Origin: Rhodothermales bacterium
Lineage (GTDB): Bacteria > Bacteroidota > Rhodothermia > Rhodothermales > Bin80
NCBI GenBank assembly: GCA_028278205.1
Contig: JANQES010000077.1
Location: 56,637-120,636 of the forward strand
Direction of reading: 5' to 3'
Length of the DNA: 64,000 nucleotides
Of this stretch, positions 57,074-64,000 are shown in pieces. The position numbers and the translations under genes are program-made. The notes beneath the pieces are model-generated. The model had not been told where the DNA came from. It saw only the letters and a list, made by a program, of their open reading frames with translations, and made no database searches. Position 1 is the stretch's first letter; each line of letters opens with the position of its first letter.

Positions 57074-57982
57074 TCAACGATAGCCGTACGAGCGCAGCAG
57101 CACGTCGCGGTTGCGCCAGTCGCTGCGGACTTTGACGAAGAGCTTTAGAAATACCGGTTTGCCGAGGAAGGTTTCGATGTCTTTGCGCGCCGCCGTGCCC
57201 ACCCGTTTGAGCGCCCGCCCGCCTTTGCCGATGAGGATCCCCTTCTGCGTCTCGCGCTCGACGACGATCTCGGCCTCGATGAGGTCTTTGCCGTCGGGAC
57301 GGTCTTCATAGTTGGCGATGTTCACCGCCGCCGAGTAGGGCACCTCCTGCTTGTACTGTTGGAAGACTTTTTCGCGGATGATCTCGGCCACGAAGAACCG
57401 CTCTGGGTGCTCGCTGATCATGTCTTTCGGATAGAACGGCGGCCCCAACGGCACGCGTGCCTTGATCTCGTCCATCAGCGCGTCGAGGTTGTACCCTTTC
57501 AAGGCCGAGATGGGGATGACTGCCTCGAAAGCGCGCAACGCCAGGTATTGCTCGACCAGCGGCAGCGCCTCTTCTTGCTGGATCAGATCGATCTTGTTGA
57601 CGGCCAGGATCGCCGGGCGCGCGCCGGCCTGTTCCAGGCTGAGCGTGTCGGGGCTGTCCTGCCGGGCATCGGCCAGGAAGACGAGCAAATCGGCATCGGC
57701 CACGGCGCCGGAGACGGCGTGCATCATGGCCTCCTGAAGCTTATAACGCGGCCTGATGATGCCCGGCGTATCGAGAAAGATGATCTGCATCGCCTCGTCG
57801 GAAAAAATACCGAGCACGCGATGCCGCGTCGTCTGCGCCTTGGGCGTGACGATAGAGAGCTTGTGGCCCAAGAGCGCATTGAGCAACGTGCTCTTGCCCA
57901 CATTCGGCTTACCCACGAGCGCCACGTAGCCGCTGCGGTGGTCCTGGGGGATGTTGTGCAGGTCGAGGAAGGAATCAGCCAT
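57074..57982 (-). CDS. era: GTPase Era, 16S rRNA maturation
   Basis: 302 residues. G1 GKPNVGKST near 24-32, G2 TTRHR, G3 DTPG, G4 NKID and G5 ISALKG, followed by the C-terminal KH domain with GKGGRALKRVG. Standard Era length and order. It acts at the inner membrane/30S subunit in ribosome assembly. Confidence 0.95.
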   Translation of the reverse strand: MADSFLDLHNIPQDHRSGYVALVGKPNVGKSTLLNALLGHKLSIVTPKAQTTRHRVLGIFSDEAMQIIFLDTPGIIRPRYKLQEAMMHAVSGAVADADLLVFLADARQDSPDTLSLEQAGARPAILAVNKIDLIQQEEALPLVEQYLALRAFEAVIPISALKGYNLDALMDEIKARVPLGPPFYPKDMISEHPERFFVAEIIREKVFQQYKQEVPYSAAVNIANYEDRPDGKDLIEAEIVVERETQKGILIGKGGRALKRVGTAARKDIETFLGKPVFLKLFVKVRSDWRNRDVLLRSYGYR

Positions 57983-58002
57983 ACCGTTTCGTTTTGCTAT
58001 TT

Positions 58003-58104
58003 ACTCGCTTATGCTCGTGTCATTTGCTTCGCGTCATTTGCTTCGCTGTCATTTATTGTCAAGCTCGACCCATGACAACAAATGACAGCGAGCGCTAGCG
58101 AGCC
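58003..58104. repeat. Family D word repeat between era and pdxJ
   Basis: GTCATTTGCTTCGCGTCATT and TGCTTCGCTGTCATT, loop TATTGTCAAGCTCGACCC, then ATGACAACAAATGACAGCGA and GCGCTAGCGAGC. The right arm reaches the pdxJ stop codon. Confidence 0.8.
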
Positions 58105-58829
58105 TAATACCCTTTCACCAAAAGCCGCATCTCCCGCACCGCCCGGTCCAGGCCCACGAGCACGGCGCGGGCTACCACGGCAAAGCCGATAGACACCTCG
58201 CGCACGTGCGGCACGGTCTGCGCAAAGAGCGGATAGTTGAGATAGTCGAGGCCGTGCCCGGCGTGGACGCGCAGGCCGAGTTCGTGCGCTTTTTCGGCGC
58301 CTCGGGCCAGCCGCTCGGCCTCGGCCTTTTGCGCCTCGCGCGCGCGGGCTATGGCAAAGTCGCCCGTGTGCAGTTCGATGGCGTTGGCGCCCACCTCGCG
58401 CGACGCCTCGATCTGCGCCGGAACCGGATCGACGAACAGCGCCACCTCCTCGATACCGGCGTCGAACAGACGCGGGATGACTTCACGCAGCCGGTCGCGA
58501 TGACCGACCACGTCGAGGCCGCCCTCGGTGGTGACCTCTTCGCGGCGTTCGGGCACGAGCGTCGCCAGGTGCGGCTGCGTCCGGCAGCAGATGGCAAGAA
58601 CGTCTTCGTTGGTCGAAAGCTCGAAGTCGAGCTTGCCGCGTACGGTTTCTTTGAGCAGCCGCACGTCGCGTTCGGTGATGTGACGGCGGTCTTCGCGCAG
58701 GTGGAAGACGATGCCGTCGGCGCCGGCGGTCTCGCAAAAGACCGCCGCGGCCACGGGGTCGGGGAACGTCTCGCGGCGCGCATTACGCAACGTAGCCACG
58801 TGATCGATGTTGATGAGCAGGTTTGTCAC
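58104..58829 (-). CDS. pdxJ: Pyridoxine 5'-phosphate synthase
   Basis: 241 residues if started at GTG 58829, (M)TNLLINIDHVATLRNARRE, the universal N-terminus of PdxJ. A TTG 19 codons upstream gives an implausible extension. Conserved NIDHVATLRNAR, HLREDRRHI, ELHTGDFA and VHAGHGLDY are present. It condenses 1-deoxyxylulose 5-phosphate with 3-amino-1-phosphohydroxyacetone in the DXP-dependent vitamin B6 route. Divergent from 59109. Confidence 0.95.
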   Translation of the reverse strand: MTNLLINIDHVATLRNARRETFPDPVAAAVFCETAGADGIVFHLREDRRHITERDVRLLKETVRGKLDFELSTNEDVLAICCRTQPHLATLVPERREEVTTEGGLDVVGHRDRLREVIPRLFDAGIEEVALFVDPVPAQIEASREVGANAIELHTGDFAIARAREAQKAEAERLARGAEKAHELGLRVHAGHGLDYLNYPLFAQTVPHVREVSIGFAVVARAVLVGLDRAVREMRLLVKGY

Positions 58830-58920
58830 AGGTCTCTGGGTTGGTTGATCATGAACCCTTTGCAAAAAAATCGTGCGGTAGAGCAACTCTGAGGCGTCCT
58901 CGGAGTCTGCCTAAAGGTAA

Positions 58921-59054
58921 AACTACGCCAGGAAATCCTTTGTTTTGCAACGGTTGGAGGTTGCAGGCCGGTTAGGGCCGGAGGAAAGGCCGGCAGCGTA
59001 GTTGCATTTCGAGGGGAAGAACTTGTATTTTCGAGCCCGGCGCATCGCGTAGTT
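58921..59054 (+). other. Possible alternative-pairing leader RNA
   Basis: AACTACGC at 58921-58928 can pair with either GCGTAGTT at 58996-59003 or the second copy at 59047-59054. Within the first option there is a GC-rich stem (GGCCGG...CCGG...GGCCGGC). GGGGAAG (59012-59018) and CTTCCCC (59058-59064) are also complementary. Mutually exclusive folds are possible in the leader of 59109. Confidence 0.3.
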
Positions 59055-59108
59055 TCGCCTTCCCCATCGAGATCATCACCCCACATTCACCTCTACCGCA
59101 TTGTACCC

Positions 59109-59567
59109 ATGGGCGGCCAAGCTGTCAAAATCGTCATACAAATCGTGTTAGGGCTTGTCATTATTGCGTTGGGCTACTGGCTCTACGTCTCCATCACCGA
59201 GCCCTGGGACGCCATCGAACGCGAGCGCGCCGTCACCGCGATGACGCGGGATCAGATGGACAAGGTCCGCATCGCCCTGATTCGTCACGAACGCGTCGAA
59301 GATCGCTTCCCCGGCACGCTCGATTCGCTGATGCTGTGGGTCCAGCAAGACTCGCTCATCCAGGCCAACCCAGACAGCGTCTTCGAAAGAGCCGGAATCA
59401 ATCTCGATTCGCTGCTCTACTCGCCGCGCTCGGGCGCGAAATTCATCTATGCCCTCAACGACACCGGGCGGGTGAAGATCTATCTGCTCAAAGATCCGGA
59501 CTCGGACGACCAGATCGGCTCGGAGACGCCCGACGTGACCCAGCTCAACGCCGCCAGTTGGGAATAG
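59109..59567 (+). CDS. Single-span membrane protein of unknown function
   Basis: 152 residues. N-terminal span (VIQIVLGLVIIALGYWLYV) then a helix-rich soluble domain ending near the acidic DPDSDDQIGS. The pattern of anchor plus short globular domain resembles pilin-like or secretion-accessory proteins, and the next gene is PilM-like. The assignment stays open. Confidence 0.6.
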   Translation: MGGQAVKIVIQIVLGLVIIALGYWLYVSITEPWDAIERERAVTAMTRDQMDKVRIALIRHERVEDRFPGTLDSLMLWVQQDSLIQANPDSVFERAGINLDSLLYSPRSGAKFIYALNDTGRVKIYLLKDPDSDDQIGSETPDVTQLNAASWE

Positions 59568-59570
59568 CTA

Positions 59571-59726
59571 TTTTGGGTTTTGGATTTTAGATTTTGGATT
59601 GGCCTGATCCGGCCCGGTCTGCCAGCTACCAAAAAAGCGGCGGTTCCTACCATCACGGCTTATCTGATTGTTGGATTTCGTCGATACAAACAATCCAAAA
59701 TCCAAAATCCAAAATCTAAAATCCAA
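59571..59726. repeat. Family B word repeat, third copy
   Basis: Left arm 59571-59602 and right arm 59691-59726 of the ATTTTGG/CCAAAAT type around an 88-nt loop. The loop is unrelated to the other two copies. The right arm stops 12 bases before the next start codon. Confidence 0.88.
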
Positions 59727-59738
59727 CACCCTGAACCG

Positions 59739-60659
59739 ATGGACGTACGCGCGCGGGCAGGCATCGACATCTATGACAGGGTGCTGCGCTATGCCGAGGT
59801 CGAACAACGCGGCTCGCGCTATCACCTGTTGCGTCTGGGAAGCTGCGATTTTGACTTCGACGTAGCCGAGGCCGTGCTCGATGCCAGCAACCCGGAGCAT
59901 GTGGAAGCCCTCACCGACGCGCTCAACGACGTCTTCGAAGGTTCTCTGGCGGCCCGGCTTCACGTGACGCTGCATCCGCCCACGTGCTTCTCGTTCTTCA
60001 CGGCGCTGCCCGTGGAGGTGGCCAAAGAGGAGCGCAAGCACCGCCTGCTGCGCGAAGCTGCCCTGCTGACGCGCTCGGGCACCCCCCAACCCCTCCGCCT
60101 GACCGCCGACCCCGTCTACACCGAAACGCTCAACGACAGCGAGGCCGTCGAGTGGTATCACGTGCTGGCGCTCAACGAACGCCTCCACGCCCGCTTCGAC
60201 CGCATCTGCCGCATGCTGCCGCAGTCGAACCACCGGATGACGCTCAGCATGCACGCCGTGGCCAACGCCGTCGAACGCATCGAACGCCACAGCGGCGAGA
60301 GGCAGCAGCAGGCGCCGTTTTCGTTGGCCCTGGGCTGGTATCCGACGCACGTCGAGTTCACGCTCTGCCGCCACGCCCGGTGGTACTTCAGCCATTTCTC
60401 CGACGCCGCCACACCCAACGACTGTGCCTACTTTGCCCTGGCTTTGACCCGGCGCCTCGGCATCAAGCAAGGCGCCGTCGGGCGCATCTTCATCTACGGC
60501 GGCTTCAAACAGACCGAAGACTTCGTTGAACTGACCCACGTCTTCCCCGTCGAGCCGGAATCGCTCAACCCGATGGACCTCATCGACCTCGACGCCGACA
60601 GCATGGCCGCCAGCTTCGACCACACCGCCTACGCCCCCTGCCTCGGCGTGACGCTTTAG
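59739..60659 (+). CDS. PilM-like ASKHA-fold protein
   Basis: 306 residues from ATG 59739 (MDVRARAGIDIYDRVLRYAE); upstream codons are repeat. The opening GIDIYDRVLRYAEVE and the later SMHAVANAVERIERH and GRIFIYGGFKQTE follow the actin-like pattern of type IV pilus or type II secretion PilM proteins. No PilN/O/Q genes follow, which weakens a pilus role. Could be a cell-envelope scaffold. Confidence 0.5.
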   Translation: MDVRARAGIDIYDRVLRYAEVEQRGSRYHLLRLGSCDFDFDVAEAVLDASNPEHVEALTDALNDVFEGSLAARLHVTLHPPTCFSFFTALPVEVAKEERKHRLLREAALLTRSGTPQPLRLTADPVYTETLNDSEAVEWYHVLALNERLHARFDRICRMLPQSNHRMTLSMHAVANAVERIERHSGERQQQAPFSLALGWYPTHVEFTLCRHARWYFSHFSDAATPNDCAYFALALTRRLGIKQGAVGRIFIYGGFKQTEDFVELTHVFPVEPESLNPMDLIDLDADSMAASFDHTAYAPCLGVTL

Positions 60660-60683
60660 AAAAATCCTGGCGAATTTTTCTAA
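60656..60683. terminator. Palindrome between convergent genes, homologous to the permease palindromes
   Basis: TTAGAAAAAT (60656-60665) and ATTTTTCTAA (60674-60683) with loop CCTGGCGA. It contains the TAG stop of the PilM-like gene and ends one base before the pgl stop. Bases 60657-60682 are 22/26 identical to the coding palindrome at 13232-13257. Confidence 0.75.
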
Positions 60684-60684
60684 T

Positions 60685-61422
60685 TCACTTCTGTCCCCAA
60701 GCCACCTCATCCACCAACCACGTCAGGTGTTCCTGCGCCTGGACGTAGGCGGCAGGCAGCGTCGCATCGGCATCGTCGAGGACGGCCCGCAGCACGTCGC
60801 GTTTGCCTTCTCCCGAAACCAGAAAAAAGACGTGCCGCGAGGCGTTGAGCGCCGGCAGCGTGAGGCTGATGCGCCGGCGAATCTCATAACGCGGCGGCGC
60901 CACAACGGCTTCGACCTGGCGCCCCGTGCTATCCTCGCCGAGCGTAGCCTGAGGCACATTTTCGGGGAACAGTGAGGCGGTGTGCCCGTCATCGCCGAGG
61001 CCCAGCAGGGTCAGGTCGAAGGCGGGTTGGGGATTCTGGAAGAACTGCCACAGGGCCACCTCGTAGGCCGCCGCCGCGTCTTCGGGCATCGGGGCGCCGG
61101 TGGAGATGGGATGCACGTTGGAGGGCGGAATGGGGAGGTGCCGGACGAGGGCGTCGTGGGCCATGCGGTAGTTGCTCGCCGGGTGGTCTGCGGGCACGAA
61201 ACGTTCGTCGCCCCAGAACAGGTGGATGCGGTCCCAGGGCAGGCGCTCGCGGTAGGCTTCGGCCAGCCATTCGTAGAGCCGGCGCGGCGTGCTGCCGCCG
61301 GCCAACACCAGCGCCATCCGCTTTTTCTGCCCCAGCGTAGCCTCCACCACCTCAGCCAACCGCTCCGCCGCCGCCCGGCTCAAGGCTTCTTTATCTGGAA
61401 AAACGAGTACTTCTTTCGACAT
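60685..61422 (-). CDS. pgl: 6-phosphogluconolactonase
   Basis: 245 residues from ATG 61422 (MSKEVLVFPDKEAL); a TTG at 61446 is the only earlier start. Conserved LAGGSTPRRLYEWLA, FWGDERFVP, SNYRMAHDALV and LGLGDDGHTASLFP are present. It hydrolyses 6-phosphogluconolactone in the oxidative pentose phosphate pathway. It lies 64 nt downstream of zwf, and the two enzymes act consecutively. Confidence 0.95.
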   Translation of the reverse strand: MSKEVLVFPDKEALSRAAAERLAEVVEATLGQKKRMALVLAGGSTPRRLYEWLAEAYRERLPWDRIHLFWGDERFVPADHPASNYRMAHDALVRHLPIPPSNVHPISTGAPMPEDAAAAYEVALWQFFQNPQPAFDLTLLGLGDDGHTASLFPENVPQATLGEDSTGRQVEAVVAPPRYEIRRRISLTLPALNASRHVFFLVSGEGKRDVLRAVLDDADATLPAAYVQAQEHLTWLVDEVAWGQK

Positions 61423-61447
61423 TGATAGCTTTTTCAAATGATTCAAA

Positions 61448-61483
61448 ATCGCCCTTTCTCCCTCTCACCCTTTCCCCCTCTCG
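61448..61483. repeat. Family F word repeat, single arm between zwf and pgl
   Basis: AAAATCGCCCTTTCTCCCTC and TCACCCTTTCCCCCTCTC match the loop and right arm at 49703-49748. Confidence 0.7.
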
Positions 61484-61486
61484 ATC

Positions 61487-62929
61487 CTACGCCTCCACGG
61501 CCCATCCTTCGAGAAGACGGTGCGCCTCCTCCGGCCCCCAGCTTCCGGCGGGATACGGATAGACCGTGTGCGCGTGCTCGATCAGCGGCCCATAGAGCGC
61601 CCACGACGCCTCGGCCTCGTCGGCGTGGACGAACAGCGTCTGGTCGCCCGTGATGACGTCGAGCAGGAGCGTCTCGTAGGCTTCGGGCAGCGCGCCGAAG
61701 GCGTCTTCGTAGCGGAAGCGAAGCTGCTGCGTTTGCAAGCGAAACGACTCGCCGGGCGTCTTGACGTCGAAGTGCAGATCGAAGCCTTCGTTGGGTTGAA
61801 GCGTGATTACGAGTTCGTTGGGCGTGACGTCGCACTTCGGCGCGTACGTCTGGAAAAGCGAGACCGGCGCACCGTGGAAGCGTACGGCGATCTGTGTCAG
61901 GCGCGTGGGCAAGCGTTTGCCGGTGCGCAGGATGAACGGCACGCCCTGCCAGCGCCAGTTCTCGACGTGCAACCGCACGGCCACAAACGTCTCCGTCTGC
62001 GATATCCCGTCGATGCCTTCTTCGTCGAGGTAGCCCGGCACGACCTCGCCGTTCATCTGCCCGGCGGCATATTGCCCGAAAACCACGTCGCGGTCCAGGT
62101 CGAGCGGCTGGACCGACCGGAGCACCTTGATCTTTTCCTGCCGGATGGCCTCGGCGTTGAAGCCCGAGGGCACCTCCATCGCAATCAGCGTGAAGAGTTG
62201 TGTCAGGTGATTCTGGATCATGTCGCGCAGGGCGCCGGCTTTGTCGTAGTAGCCGGCCCGGCTGCCCAGCCCCAGACTCTCGGCCACGGTGATCTCGACC
62301 CGCTCGATCCGGTCTCGATTCCAGACACTCTCGAAGAGCACATTGGCAAACCGAAAAGCCAGCAGATTCTGCACCGACTCCTTGCCGAGGTAATGGTCGA
62401 TGCGATAGACCTGATCTTCGTCGAAATACTGATGAACGAGATCGTTGAGCGCCCGCGCCGAGGCCAGATTGCGCCCGAAGGGTTTTTCGATGACCAGCCG
62501 CGTGAAACCGGCGCTTTTGTTGAGCCCGTGCCGGCCCAGGGCTTCGATGGCGGCAGGATAACCGCGCGGCGGCACCGACAGGTAAAAGACGCGGTTGCCC
62601 GGCAGGCCGAGTTCGGCCTCCAACGCCTCGATGCGGGCTTTGAGGCCTTCGTAATTATCGCGCGCCCGGCCCAGGCTGGTGTAGAAAAGGTGCCGGTCGG
62701 TCCAGGCGCGGACGGCCTCGTCAGAATAGTTTTTCTTCGACAGCCACTCGCGCGCCTTCGCGCGGAACTGCTCGTCGCTCCAGTCACTGCCGGAAGCGCC
62801 GATGATGTAGCAAGCCGGCGCCTCCGCCGGGCCGGACATCGTCTTCATCAGCGCCGGCAACAGCTTGCGGTGGGTGAGATCGCCCGTGGCGCCGAAGATG
62901 ACGAAAATGTGTGATTGGGGGGTGGACAT
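61487..62929 (-). CDS. zwf: Glucose-6-phosphate 1-dehydrogenase
   Basis: 480 residues from ATG 62929 (MSTPQSHIFVIFGATGDLTH). The 48-codon extension upstream is translated Family G repeat. NADP-binding GATGDLTHRKLL, the active-site RIDHYLGKE and the EVPSGFNAEAI segment are intact. First step of the oxidative pentose phosphate pathway, supplying NADPH. It leads the zwf-pgl unit. No 6-phosphogluconate dehydrogenase gene is in the window. Confidence 0.95.
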   Translation of the reverse strand: MSTPQSHIFVIFGATGDLTHRKLLPALMKTMSGPAEAPACYIIGASGSDWSDEQFRAKAREWLSKKNYSDEAVRAWTDRHLFYTSLGRARDNYEGLKARIEALEAELGLPGNRVFYLSVPPRGYPAAIEALGRHGLNKSAGFTRLVIEKPFGRNLASARALNDLVHQYFDEDQVYRIDHYLGKESVQNLLAFRFANVLFESVWNRDRIERVEITVAESLGLGSRAGYYDKAGALRDMIQNHLTQLFTLIAMEVPSGFNAEAIRQEKIKVLRSVQPLDLDRDVVFGQYAAGQMNGEVVPGYLDEEGIDGISQTETFVAVRLHVENWRWQGVPFILRTGKRLPTRLTQIAVRFHGAPVSLFQTYAPKCDVTPNELVITLQPNEGFDLHFDVKTPGESFRLQTQQLRFRYEDAFGALPEAYETLLLDVITGDQTLFVHADEAEASWALYGPLIEHAHTVYPYPAGSWGPEEAHRLLEGWAVEA

Positions 62930-62997
62930 TTGTTTTGCCAGTGAATGAATTTGAGTCGCTTTCGAGGGTACTGCCAAAGTTCGTGATTTGCGATGAA

Positions 62998-63104
62998 AAC
63001 GTGAAGCGTGAAACGTGACACGAGTGAAACGACTGACGAAGTAAACGTGAGGATGCCTGCCGAGACGTTTCAATCATTTCCCTCACGTTTCACGTTTTAC
63101 GCTC
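62998..63104. repeat. Family G word repeat (CGTGAAACGTGAAG), inverted arms
   Basis: AACGTGAAGCGTGAAACGTG on the left and CCTCACGTTTCACGTTTTAC on the right, loop about 60 nt. It sits directly in the zwf leader. Confidence 0.82.
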
Positions 63105-63183
63105 CCGCATGAGTGAAAAAGTTGTTGGAAGCGTTACAACAGAGCGTCTCAGGCGTCTTGTCCTATCCTCGCCCTGAATTCAT

Positions 63184-63212
63184 TTGACACCCAATCAGGT
63201 GCCCGCTATTTT
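63184..63212 (+). promoter_or_regulatory. Promoter candidate of the LamG-like gene
   Basis: TTGACA (63184-63189), spacer of 17 nt, TATTTT (63207-63212). The upstream ATTTGACA and TATTTTG also approximate the Bacteroidota elements. It is 117 nt before the start codon. Confidence 0.55.
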
Positions 63213-63220
63213 GTGGGTTC

Positions 63221-63307
63221 CGCGTAAAAGTATTGAGAGGTCCCACCCCGCCCTCTTTTTGCGCGTTGACCCAAGAGGTCTCACCCAGCCTCTTTTACGC
63301 GTCGAGC
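63221..63307 (+). repeat. Direct and inverted repeats in the leader of the LamG-like gene
   Basis: CGCGTAAAAG (63221-63230) and CTTTTACGCG (63292-63301) are perfectly inverted. Between them GAGAGGTCCCACCCCGCCC and AAGAGGTCTCACCCAGCC (from 63236 and 63272) are a direct repeat with diverged tails. The transcript could form a long stem that presents the direct repeats. Confidence 0.5.
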
Positions 63308-63328
63308 CTACACGTACTGCCCCGTGTT

Positions 63329-64000
63329 ATGCTCTTAAGGCTGCCCACATGCCGGTTTCAGCCGGTGCTGTTTCTTGTATGCCTCCTGCTGGCGGCGACG
63401 GAGTTCGTCATGCCCGCACAGGGGCAGTTTAGTGCCGTCTGGAGCGCCGACGAACTGCAAATCGGGCAACACACCAATCTTTTCGCCCGCTGGGACGGCG
63501 GCACCACCCTCAACGGCGTTTTTGTTGAATTGCCGCCCGGCTGGACCCTCGAAGGCGCCGTGGCGTTGCGCCATGGCTACGAGCATGTACCACTACGCCT
63601 GCGCCGCATGGAACGTGAAGGCAACCTCTATGTGATTTCGGCGTCCGGTGCCATGCGCGGCATGCACGATTTCGTCCTTCAGGTTCAAACCAGCGGCTTG
63701 CAGGGCCGCGCCGCGTGGTCGATCATCCCGTTTGTGCGCCGCGACGATAAAGGCCACACCCGCCTGATTCCCCGCGAAGGCTACCGCGTCACACGCGCTG
63801 CGCAACAGGTCGCCCCGGTGACGGCCCTCAACAACCAGGTCCTGGCCTTTCGAAGCGATGGCGCGCCCTGGATCTTGCGGCGCTCGGCCCTGCCCAACCT
63901 GGGTACCCGGGCCGCCTTTACCGTCGAATTCTGGATGCGGACGACCGACCTCAACGAGGTTCTCCTCTCCACCTGGAACGGCGAAGATCGGACCGCCTAC
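63329..64000 (+). CDS. Secreted LamG-like surface protein, 5' part only
   Basis: 224 codons run open to the window edge, from ATG 63329 (MLLRLPTCRFQPVLFLV). Signal peptide ends near PAQGQFSA. A beta-rich region follows (about 35-175), then the start of a concanavalin-like/LamG domain (FTVEFWMRTTDLNEVLLSTW). Proteins of this layout in the group are often long, T9SS-exported surface proteins, but the C-terminus is not in the window. Confidence 0.7.
   Translation, partial: MLLRLPTCRFQPVLFLVCLLLAATEFVMPAQGQFSAVWSADELQIGQHTNLFARWDGGTTLNGVFVELPPGWTLEGAVALRHGYEHVPLRLRRMEREGNLYVISASGAMRGMHDFVLQVQTSGLQGRAAWSIIPFVRRDDKGHTRLIPREGYRVTRAAQQVAPVTALNNQVLAFRSDGAPWILRRSALPNLGTRAAFTVEFWMRTTDLNEVLLSTWNGEDRTAY

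Noticed and set aside
58967..58997. GAGGAAAGGCCGG resembling the RNase P or SRP RNA signature
   Set aside because: The match is short, the surrounding sequence cannot form the rest of either RNA, and the length between genes is too small for RNase P.
62930..63073. N-terminal extension of glucose-6-phosphate dehydrogenase
   Set aside because: It runs through Family G repeat and adds 48 residues absent from the family; ATG 62929 gives the normal start.

Overview
The window reads as a chromosomal segment of a high-GC, Gram-negative member of the Fibrobacterota-Chlorobiota-Bacteroidota superphylum. Rhodothermales or a close relative is the best guess, with moderate confidence. The evidence is a type IX secretion C-terminal sorting domain (55.5-55.76 kb), Bacteroidota-style promoters (TTG ... 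TAnnTTTG, 49270-49300), eight duplicated FtsX-type permeases without ATPases, and ECF sigma factors paired with TPR-type Ser/Thr kinases. I found no tRNA, rRNA, CRISPR array, transposase or prophage gene.

Layout. (1) 0.8-10.6 kb: a TPR Ser/Thr kinase diverges from a CHAT-protease/STAND-ATPase gene, followed on the minus strand by an ECF sigma - kinase - small protein operon. (2) 10.9-16.4 kb: two duplicated permeases, the second coupled to a PadR regulator by an ATGA overlap. (3) 16.6-26.7 kb: a second minus-strand operon, ECF sigma - kinase - small protein - kinase - lipoprotein, divergent from two PixA/AidA-type inclusion-body protein genes, the second a tandem two-domain fusion. (4) 26.8-33.3 kb: a fasciclin lipoprotein, then PadR and two permeases. 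(5) 33.5-43.7 kb: accessory genes, several of them AT-rich (DUF6338 protein with an overlapping small gene, orphan UPF0175 antitoxin, HNH protein, PIN toxin-antitoxin), another permease, and an OmpR/CusS-type two-component system. (6) 43.8-52.4 kb: two permeases, small membrane proteins, two STAS antagonists and a third PadR. (7) 52.9-64 kb: a secreted heparinase-like protein, a hydrolase, and housekeeping genes (era, pdxJ, pgl, zwf), a PilM-like protein and the start of a LamG-like surface protein.

The four kinases share one architecture: an N-terminal SLSPERW domain, an RD kinase domain, one membrane span, a TolB-like domain and TPRs. Three of the four are followed by a different small unannotated protein. 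With the ECF factors, the CHAT-STAND protein and the PixA-like proteins they may form a phosphorylation-driven sensory/response island. That is inference from gene context.

Intergenic DNA is the most unusual part. Many spacers carry one of at least eight families of short 'word' repeats (period about 7-10 nt), usually as two inverted arms around a 15-110 nt loop. One family begins 1-3 nt after the stop codon of seven of eight permeases. In addition, six permease genes carry, in frame, a 26-bp palindrome written in rare A-ending codons. A 22/26 identical copy lies between two convergent genes near 60.66 kb.
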